Shown here one piece after another: positions 1 through 5,690 of a DNA stretch of 10,220 nt. A model generated the notes under the pieces. That model worked only from the letters and a program-made list of their open reading frames with translations, was not told the DNA's origin and did not search any database. Origin of the DNA: JACRBK01 sp964427955 (GTDB lineage Bacteria > Chloroflexota > Anaerolineae > Aggregatilineales > Aggregatilineaceae); assembly GCA_964427955.1 (NCBI GenBank), contig CAYRWY010000194.1, positions 1 through 10,220 on the forward strand. Reading direction: 5' to 3'. The translations under genes were made by a program, and so were the position numbers. Numbering within the stretch: position 1 is the stretch's first letter; the number at the start of each line of letters is the position of its first letter.

Positions 1-21
1 CCACACCCCGTTCAATTAGAG

Positions 22-357
22 TTACCTTTTGCCCGTTTGCACAAAACTTAGGTAGTTATCGGTACGGATGTCGTCCACAGCCACACCGTTGTCCTGAAGG
101 GCCTGGATCACGGCCTGCATTTTGCCGTTGGTGTCATTCATTGCCGCCAGGACGTCCGCATTCGACGCCTGGACACCCAGCGACACCGTGACGACGTCGG
201 GCTTGCCGTAGGCGATCCCATTTCCTGTGACCGTGATCGTGCGCTGTCCCGCATCCTGGCGCGGTGGTGCCGCTTCGGCCCGTGCGGCGCTCCACAGCAC
301 CGGGGTAGCCAGCATCGCGGCGGCGAGAGCAAGCGTGAGTGTTTTTTTGAGTGACAT
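22..357 (-). CDS. Secreted SIMPL (DUF541) domain protein, short or truncated
   Basis: The product is 111 residues if translation starts at the ATG ending at 357, which has AAGGAG about 10 nt upstream. A longer in-frame start at 402 is less likely because it would put 15 residues before the signal peptide. Residues 1-29 look like a Sec signal peptide: MSLKK, then a hydrophobic stretch (LALAAAMLATPVL), then an ARAEA cleavage region. The mature part begins with ITVTGNGIAYGKPDVVTVSLGV and continues through MQAVIQALQDNGV and DIRTDNY, the typical N-terminal half of SIMPL/DUF541 (YggE/BP26-like) periplasmic or extracytoplasmic proteins. Family members usually run past 200 residues. Here the match fades after DIRTDNY and the frame stops with TAA at 22, followed closely by a second in-frame TAA. 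This is therefore either a shortened protein or a gene broken by a frameshift near its middle. The biochemical role of SIMPL proteins is poorly defined. The family call is solid; intactness is not. Confidence 0.75.
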   Translation of the reverse strand: MSLKKTLTLALAAAMLATPVLWSAARAEAAPPRQDAGQRTITVTGNGIAYGKPDVVTVSLGVQASNADVLAAMNDTNGKMQAVIQALQDNGVAVDDIRTDNYLSFVQTGKR

Positions 358-527
358 TTGACTTCTTCTCCTTGTACATTGATCTGCTGTGATGTTCAGC
401 AACTGGCAGCGTTAACTGCCTGCTGGTTAATAGACGTTGGAACGGTCCGAATAGTTCCCGCGCTTGACGCGCCCGGTAAAATGGTAGACACTCGGACGGC
501 GCAGGGCTTAGCGAAGGCGAGACGAGT
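358..527. other. Divergent intergenic region between the SIMPL gene and the yhfC-like gene
   Basis: This 170-bp spacer separates two divergently transcribed genes, so it should hold a promoter for each. On the plus strand TTGACG (464-469) is followed 17 bp later only by GACACT (487-492), a weak -10. On the minus strand TATTAA (429-434 read on the complement) could serve as a -10, without a clear -35. An inverted repeat GGAAC (439-443) / GTTCC (454-458) lies in the middle and could be an operator, but five-base arms are easily found by chance. I see no RNA gene or credible small ORF here. Confidence 0.3.
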
Positions 528-1214
528 ATGGTGGTTTATGGGCTTCTGATTCTGGGCGTCGGCCTCAGTCTGATGATCAGCCTGATCGCGCTGGCTGCCG
601 GACTGCACCGCCGCTGCCAGGTGCCCTATGCCCTGCTGACCGTCGGAGCCATCACCTATATTCTGTCCTTGATCGTCCAGGCGGCCCTGCTGCAACTGGT
701 GGATCGCGCCTTGCTCGGCATCCTGCCGATTGGGGCGTTAGCCTTGGGGATCGCTGCCGGATTCACTGAAGAGACCGGGCGGCTGTTGGGCTACCAGTAC
801 CTCGCGCCGGGGGCGGTGACACGTTCGCAGGCGCTCATGATCGGGACCGGGCATGGCGCCGTCCAGGTGCTCTATACGGCCCTGGTCTCGGTCGGAATCG
901 GGCTGTCGTTGCTGGGCTACAGCACCGAGCGTCCCGACGATCTGGCTGCGCTGCTGAGCGGTGGCCTGGCCGAAGCCTTGAACGCGCTGCTGCCGGTGAT
1001 CATGCATTTGGCCTTCAGTTGGGTGGTGCTCCAGGTTTTTCTGCGCGGACAGCTTTACTGGCTGTTTCTGGCGATCTTTGCCCATGCGGTGATCGAGATC
1101 ATGGCGGCTTTCCTGGGCCCCGGCGATGCCTGGGCCGTGGTCGTGTGGCGGGTTTTGATCGCCCTGCTCAGCCTGGGCGTGATCGTCCGGCTGCGCCCGC
1201 CAGATCCGACATAG
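528..1214 (+). CDS. YhfC-family intramembrane metalloprotease (PrsW/CPBP-like)
   Basis: This is a 228-residue, almost wholly hydrophobic protein with about seven membrane segments. It carries the YhfC-family signature: EExxR at residues 81-85 (FTEETGR), GTGHG at 106-110, then a histidine in each of two later helices, H160 (VIMHLAFS) and H186 (FAHAVIE). In the wider CPBP/PrsW superfamily these glutamates and histidines form the intramembrane active site. YhfC members are annotated as putative proteases by this homology, and substrates are generally unknown. The ATG start at 528 has only a weak GGCGAG-like ribosome site. lgt starts 58 bp downstream on the same strand, but its promoter overlaps the end of this gene, so co-transcription is possible but not required. 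Both encode membrane enzymes; a functional link between them is speculation. The family assignment rests on the spacing of the four motifs and is fairly firm. Proteolytic activity is inferred. Confidence 0.82.
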   Translation: MVVYGLLILGVGLSLMISLIALAAGLHRRCQVPYALLTVGAITYILSLIVQAALLQLVDRALLGILPIGALALGIAAGFTEETGRLLGYQYLAPGAVTRSQALMIGTGHGAVQVLYTALVSVGIGLSLLGYSTERPDDLAALLSGGLAEALNALLPVIMHLAFSWVVLQVFLRGQLYWLFLAIFAHAVIEIMAAFLGPGDAWAVVVWRVLIALLSLGVIVRLRPPDPT

Positions 1215-1234
1215 GCAGCGAGATTTGTTATATT
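1206..1234 (+). promoter_or_regulatory. Predicted promoter of lgt
   Basis: CCGACA (1206-1211, 4/6 to the -35 consensus) is followed by a 17-bp spacer and TATATT (1229-1234, 5/6 to the -10). A TG sits one base before the -10 (1226-1227), making it an extended -10. The -35 box overlaps the last codons of the preceding gene. The transcript would start near 1241, leaving a leader of about 30 nt before the lgt ATG. Confidence 0.55.
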
Positions 1235-1272
1235 ATAGGGCGGGTGTTTTTCAACCATAAAGGACATTTCCA

Positions 1273-2139
1273 ATGAACCTCGACCGTCAGGGGCTTGAAA
1301 TCGGGCCGTTTCACTTCTTGGGCGTTACGCTGCATCCGACGTTGCATTGGTACGGGCTGATCATCGTGACCGGTATTTTCGTCGCCGCGTATGTCACGGC
1401 GTGGATGGCCCGCCGCGATAAGAAGAATCCGCAGTATGTGTGGGACGGTCTGCTGTGGATCATCTTCTTCGCGTTGATCGGCGCGCGGGCGTGGCACGTG
1501 TTCTTTCCGTCGATTTCGTCCGAGCGCGATACGGCGTGGTATCTCTCGCACTTTTTCGATCTCGAAAATGGGCCGCTGGCGATCTGGACGGGCGGCATGT
1601 CCATTTTCGGCGGGGCGCTGGGAGGCGGCGTCGGGGTTATCTTCTGTGCGTGGCGCTACAAACAAGACATCCTGTCCTGGCTGGACATCGCGTCCACGGC
1701 GCTGCCCGTGGGCCAGGCCATCGGGCGCTGGGGCAACTATGTCAACGAAGAACTGTACGGCAAGCCGACCAGTCTTCCCTGGGGTATCCACATCGACAAT
1801 CCGCCCGCCCGGTATGCCAGCGATACCCGTTTTCACCCCTTGTTCCTCTACGAGTCGATCTGGGACCTGCTGACCTTCGGCGTGCTGCTGTTCGTCTGGT
1901 CACGCTATCGCCGCCGCCTGAAAAAAGGGGACATCGTCCTGATGTACATGATCCTCTACCCGGCGGGGCGGTTCATGTTGGAGTACCTGCGGATCGAAGT
2001 TACCATGTCCGGCGGGATGAATGTGTCGCAGGTGTTTAGCGCGGCGGTTGTCATCTTTGGCGCCACGGTGCTGATCCTCCGCCATTATCGAGAGCTGCTC
2101 GCCTGGCGGCGGCATACCCCCGCGCAGCCAGCACCCTGA
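1273..2139 (+). CDS. lgt: Prolipoprotein diacylglyceryl transferase Lgt
   Basis: Lgt transfers a diacylglyceryl group from phosphatidylglycerol to the lipobox cysteine of prolipoproteins, the first step of lipoprotein maturation in the cytoplasmic membrane. The 288-residue product is the usual length, with about seven membrane helices. The Lgt signature is clear: HWYGL at 25-29, GRWGNYVNEELYG at 151-163, HPLFLYE at 188-194 and YPAGRFMLEYLR at 229-240. Residues equivalent to E. coli Y26, R143, N146, E151, G154, Y235, R239 and E243 are present as Y27, R152, N155, E160, G163, Y229, R233 and E237. One difference is seen: the E. coli SFHGG motif containing H103 reads SIFGG here, with F112 at that position. 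The ATG has AAAGGA about 8 nt upstream. A hairpin terminator follows. No lspA or lipoprotein gene is nearby. Confidence 0.97.
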   Translation: MNLDRQGLEIGPFHFLGVTLHPTLHWYGLIIVTGIFVAAYVTAWMARRDKKNPQYVWDGLLWIIFFALIGARAWHVFFPSISSERDTAWYLSHFFDLENGPLAIWTGGMSIFGGALGGGVGVIFCAWRYKQDILSWLDIASTALPVGQAIGRWGNYVNEELYGKPTSLPWGIHIDNPPARYASDTRFHPLFLYESIWDLLTFGVLLFVWSRYRRRLKKGDIVLMYMILYPAGRFMLEYLRIEVTMSGGMNVSQVFSAAVVIFGATVLILRHYRELLAWRRHTPAQPAP

Positions 2140-2176
2140 CGCGCTGCCCCGCGTGGATCAGAAGGTGCACTCGCGC

Positions 2177-2204
2177 AACGAGGGTGATCGAAGTCACCCT
2201 CGTT
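2177..2204 (+). terminator. Hairpin terminator after lgt
   Basis: An 11-bp perfect stem (2177-2187 pairs with 2194-2204; left arm AACGAGGGTGA) closes a 6-nt loop, TCGAAG. On the plus strand the right arm ends in CGTTTGTT, a short interrupted T-tract, so it should work mainly for lgt. It also lies 25 bp past the stop of the convergent kinase gene, but on the minus strand there is no T-run after the stem. It probably insulates the two converging transcripts. Confidence 0.72.
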
Positions 2205-2228
2205 TGTTGGGCGGTGCAGTGTGCGGCC

Positions 2229-3347
2229 TTATTCGGCGGGCGGTTCGGCGGCGGGCAGCGTCACCGTCACCTGGGTTCCTCGCCCCACCACGGACTTGAT
2301 GTCCAGAGTCCCACGATGTACCTGTACGATGCGGCGTGCCAGGGGCAGCCCTAACCCCATCCCCTGTTGTTCTCGCAGTTGGCGGTCGATCTGCTTGAAT
2401 TCGCTCAGCGCCTGTTCGAGCTGGTCCGGCGGGATGCCCGGCCCCTGGTCCACGATAGTCACCACAACCTGCTGGTCCGCTTCCCACTGCGTGATCACCA
2501 CTTCGAACCCTTGCGGTGAAAAATTGACGGCGTTGGTGATGATCTCGGCCAGAGCGTGTTTGAGGGAATTCACATCGGACAGCACCATCGAGTGATCTTC
2601 GCGGACGTCCAGTCGTATCGAAACGTCCGGGTTGCGGGGGGCAAAACCGCGAGCCATGCTGGTCGAGGCCATCAGGATTTCGCTGATGTGAGTGACCAGC
2701 CCATACTGCACAATTTCCTCAGAGGTCAGGACGTTTGCTTCCAGCTTGGTGAGAAACACCATCTGCTCGACGAGGTGATGCAGCCGGTTGCTGCCTCGTT
2801 CGACGTAGCCCAACATATCCTGGAGTTGGACGGGCGAGAGCTGGCCGACCTGCCGCGAGATGATGTCGAGCGCCATCTGGATCGACACCAGCGGCGTGCG
2901 CAGTTCGTGGGCGACCATATCGACCAGTTGGCGTTTGGCCCCTTCGATTTTTTGTTCCAACCCCTCAGTTTGCAGGCGCTGCCGCTCAAAACGGGCGTGA
3001 ATTGCGGCCAGCAGTTCCGCCGTCGAGAAGGGCTTGGTGAGGTAGTCATCGGCGCCCAGTTCCATGCCGTGCCGCATGAATGGACGATCCGTCCGGGCCG
3101 TCAAGAAGATGAACGGAATCGCGGCCATTTCGGGCCGACGGCGAATCTCGGCCAGAAAATCGTAGCCGTCAAGTTCGGGCATGGCAATATCGCACAGAAT
3201 GAGGTCGGGTTGGCCTTGGTTTTGGAGCAGGGTCAGGGCCACCTTCCCGTTTTCGGCGCTGGACACATCGTAACCTTCGTAGCCCAGAATCTCGACAATG
3301 TTCTCCCGAACGCTCGTTTCATCTTCTACGACAAGGATCTTGTTCAC
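2229..3347 (-). CDS. Hybrid response regulator/histidine kinase (REC-HisKA-HATPase)
   Basis: This is a 372-residue soluble signalling protein with receiver and kinase domains in inverted order. The receiver comes first, at about residues 2-120: acidic pocket E8/D9, phosphoacceptor D53 (LILCDIAMPELDGY), T83 and K105 (LTKPF). A short coiled linker leads to HisKA with the phosphorylatable H147 (MVAHELRTPL). The HATPase domain follows, with N-box N272/N275, G1 DQGPGIP at 300-306 and G2 GMGLGL at 329-334. All catalytic residues are present, so both phosphotransfer and kinase activity are expected. There is no membrane segment and no DNA-binding output. Translation starts at a GTG overlapping the upstream kinase's TGA by 4 bp (GTGA), with GAGGTGG just upstream, so the two should be translationally coupled. 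The likely job is to receive phosphate on D53 from the partner kinase, which would tune its own kinase and pass the signal to a regulator elsewhere. The partners are inferred, not seen. Confidence 0.93.
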   Translation of the reverse strand: MNKILVVEDETSVRENIVEILGYEGYDVSSAENGKVALTLLQNQGQPDLILCDIAMPELDGYDFLAEIRRRPEMAAIPFIFLTARTDRPFMRHGMELGADDYLTKPFSTAELLAAIHARFERQRLQTEGLEQKIEGAKRQLVDMVAHELRTPLVSIQMALDIISRQVGQLSPVQLQDMLGYVERGSNRLHHLVEQMVFLTKLEANVLTSEEIVQYGLVTHISEILMASTSMARGFAPRNPDVSIRLDVREDHSMVLSDVNSLKHALAEIITNAVNFSPQGFEVVITQWEADQQVVVTIVDQGPGIPPDQLEQALSEFKQIDRQLREQQGMGLGLPLARRIVQVHRGTLDIKSVVGRGTQVTVTLPAAEPPAE

Positions 3348-5518
3348 TTTTCCACCTCTTCAGGGGGTTGGACAGGAATACTGATAGTAAAGGTCGTGCC
3401 TGCACCGACCTGACTCTCGAAACTGATGGTGCCCCCGTGCAAGCCCACCGCACGCTTGGTGATGGCCAGTCCCAGTCCCGTTCCGGGGATGGTGCCTACG
3501 TTATCGGCGCGGTGGAAGGGTTCGAACAGCCGCTCTTGATCCTGGACTGGAATGCCGATCCCCTGATCCCCCACCCGGATCAGCACGTGCTCCAGGTCAC
3601 AGCTTACTTCAAATGACACGGTGCCGCCATTGGGGGAATACTTGATGGCATTCGTGAGCAGGTTGGTCAGCATATGCCGCAGCAGTTTTTCGTCGAGCCA
3701 GACGGTCTCCACTTCGCTCTGCAAAGCTACGTCGAACTTGAGATCGGGGCCGGCCTGCGGCTGCACTTCTTCCAGGACCTGCTGGGCCAGATCGATCAGG
3801 TTGAGCGAGACCGGGTTCAGACGAATCTGATCTGACTCGACCTTGCCCATCAACAGCACCTCGTCGAGCAGTTGGGTCATATGATGCACGGAACTGCGAA
3901 TCTTGAAAAAGTGCTTGCCCTTCTGATCCTGGTTCATCTTGTCGATGTAGAGTTCCAGAATGTCCGTCGAAGACAGGATCGTTGTCAGCGGCGTGCGGAA
4001 CTCGTGCGAGGCCATCGAGATGAAACGGGTTTTGAGTTCACCCAGTTCGCGTTCTTGCTTCAAAGCCCTGATGAGTTCCGCTTCGGTGTGCTTGCGGTCG
4101 GTGATGTCGCGCACATGGCAGACGATGCCGCCGCGCTGATCGTCGGCAGTGACGCGCATCAGCGACAGCCCCATTTCGGCGTCGAACACCGTGCCATCTT
4201 TGCGGCGGGCGACCACTTCGAAGCGCCGGACGGTGGCTTCCTCGGCCACGGCATGAAGGGCGGCGTTCACCGTCTCGACCGAATCGGCATGAACTACGGT
4301 GGTCAACGGGTGGCGGAACAGCTCGTCCGGCTGGTACTGGAAGATCTGGTCAAACATCCAGTTGGTCTGCGAGATGGCGCCATCGGCGCGCGTGAGGATG
4401 ATCCCGTCGCTGCTGTTGTTGAGGATGGCTTCGACCCGGTTGCGCGTGCGTTCCAATTCGGCGGTGCGCTCTTCGACGTGCTGCTGAAGCTCGGCATTGT
4501 GGTGCTGCACCTTTTGGCGCAGCCGGATATAGGAAATGGAAGCCGCCAGTTGATCCGCAAACTGCGAGGCGATGACGCGGTGGCCCATGCCGAAATATCC
4601 CGGTTGATCGACACCCAGGCCCAGTTCCCCGATCAGCGTTTTTTCGGCGACGATGGGCGTGCTCAGGTAAGCCCGAATGCCCTGGGCCACCAGTTTCCGG
4701 TGGATGGTGCTGGCTTCTTGAAAGTCGGCCAGGTTCTCGATGATTTTTTGCTCGCCGCCCCGCACATTCTGCGACCAGTTGGCCTCGGACAGCGCCACGT
4801 GTTCGACGCTGACGGGATACATAGGGTCTACGGAGACCGAGATGGACAGCACTGACTGCGACATTTCGACGTCGAAAACCGCCAGGTTGGCGATCTGGCA
4901 GGGCACGATCTCGCAGAAGCTTTGCAGCGTGTCTGCGACGATTTCTTCGAACGGAATCCCACTCAAAAGACCCTGGTGCAGGTCGTGCGAGATGTTCAGG
5001 CGCTTGGTGTATTGAGCCAGCGAACGCTCGGTTTGCTTGCGCTCCGTGATATCCCGGACAATGAGCAAGACTTCGTCGTCCGCACAGGCGACGATGCGGG
5101 CTTCTCGCTCCGATTTCTCGCCGTGGATGTCCAGTGAATATTCGGTGACCTGGGCGGTTTGGGTGTCAAGCGCGAGTTGGACATGCCGTTTCAGGCAGTT
5201 GGCAACATCGCGCGGCAGCATTTCATGAAGTTTCCTGCCCAGGTAATTCTCTGGCGCTGTGGTGAGCATCTTTTGCTTGGCAGCCTGGATGTCCAGATAG
5301 ATCCCATCCCGGCTGACGCGGAAGATGAGGTCGGGAAAGGCGCTGATGATCGCCTGATACCGCGCCTCGCTAGCTTGTTGGGCATCCTTGGCCATGGTGG
5401 CGCTGTGTTGAGCAGTCTGTTCCAGAGAAGCCAGACGTGTTCGCAGGGCTTCGAGCTCGCCCTCGGGTGGATCGTGTGATTCTTTATTCACGGCATGGAT
5501 TGCCTCATCAGCCAACAC
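3344..5518 (-). CDS. Soluble PAS-GAF-PAS sensor histidine kinase
   Basis: This is a 724-residue cytoplasmic kinase with no membrane segments. Domains in order: an N-terminal coiled coil (about 20-50), PAS (about 52-165, ending VRDITERKQ), GAF (about 178-335), a coiled coil (336-362), a second PAS (about 360-478, ending VRDITDRKH), HisKA with H505 (MASHEFRTPL), and HATPase with N-box LLTNAIKYSP (621-629), G1 DQGIGIP (651-657), F-box LFEPF and G2 GTGLGL (679-684). It should sense a soluble or internal cue through PAS/GAF and autophosphorylate. The ligand cannot be told from sequence. It is the first gene of a two-gene operon and overlaps the downstream REC-kinase by 4 bp. The start is uncertain: the longest frame begins at GTG 5518 with no visible ribosome site, while GTG at 5491 (residue 10) has TGAGG 11 nt upstream. 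Either choice leaves every domain intact. Confidence 0.92.
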   Translation of the reverse strand: MLADEAIHAVNKESHDPPEGELEALRTRLASLEQTAQHSATMAKDAQQASEARYQAIISAFPDLIFRVSRDGIYLDIQAAKQKMLTTAPENYLGRKLHEMLPRDVANCLKRHVQLALDTQTAQVTEYSLDIHGEKSEREARIVACADDEVLLIVRDITERKQTERSLAQYTKRLNISHDLHQGLLSGIPFEEIVADTLQSFCEIVPCQIANLAVFDVEMSQSVLSISVSVDPMYPVSVEHVALSEANWSQNVRGGEQKIIENLADFQEASTIHRKLVAQGIRAYLSTPIVAEKTLIGELGLGVDQPGYFGMGHRVIASQFADQLAASISYIRLRQKVQHHNAELQQHVEERTAELERTRNRVEAILNNSSDGIILTRADGAISQTNWMFDQIFQYQPDELFRHPLTTVVHADSVETVNAALHAVAEEATVRRFEVVARRKDGTVFDAEMGLSLMRVTADDQRGGIVCHVRDITDRKHTEAELIRALKQERELGELKTRFISMASHEFRTPLTTILSSTDILELYIDKMNQDQKGKHFFKIRSSVHHMTQLLDEVLLMGKVESDQIRLNPVSLNLIDLAQQVLEEVQPQAGPDLKFDVALQSEVETVWLDEKLLRHMLTNLLTNAIKYSPNGGTVSFEVSCDLEHVLIRVGDQGIGIPVQDQERLFEPFHRADNVGTIPGTGLGLAITKRAVGLHGGTISFESQVGAGTTFTISIPVQPPEEVEK

Positions 5519-5569
5519 TAGTGGATCGTGTCAGATTCAGTTGGGAGGATGGTCCGTTATACTCTATTT

Positions 5570-5598
5570 ATTGTATCTTAATTTTTTGAATATGGAAA
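5570..5598 (-). promoter_or_regulatory. Predicted promoter of the kinase operon
   Basis: Read on the minus strand, TTTCCA (5593-5598, 4/6) is followed by a 17-bp AT-rich spacer and TACAAT (5570-5575, 5/6). It lies in the most AT-rich part of the gap upstream of the kinase. The transcript would start near 5563, leaving a leader of about 45 nt to GTG 5518 or about 72 nt to GTG 5491. A second possible -10, TATAAC (5556-5561), lies closer but lacks a matching -35. Confidence 0.5.
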
Positions 5599-5647
5599 CT
5601 CATTCGTAGACTATCACATATTTCGACATTTTGGAATCGCGCAGTGT

Positions 5648-5670
5648 GGGGGAGCCTACCGTGCTCCCCC
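5648..5670 (-). terminator. GC-rich hairpin downstream of acs, possible terminator
   Basis: GGGGGAGC (5648-5655) and GCTCCCCC (5663-5670) form a perfect 8-bp stem with a 7-nt loop, 20 bp past the acs stop codon. No T-run follows on either strand, so it is not a classic intrinsic terminator. It may stall polymerase, protect the 3' end, or act with Rho. The position at the end of acs is the main reason for the call. Confidence 0.45.
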
Positions 5671-5690
5671 GTGTGATGCTTCCGGTAAGC

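Noticed and set aside
2177..2204. The lgt hairpin as a true bidirectional terminator
   Set aside because: Only the plus strand has T residues after the stem. On the minus strand the stem is followed by GCGCGAG, so termination there is doubtful.
2556..4855. Long plus-strand open frames opposite the two kinases (2556-3413 and 3872-4855)
   Set aside because: They lie antisense to intact kinase domains, show shadow-like composition and have no motifs or start signals.
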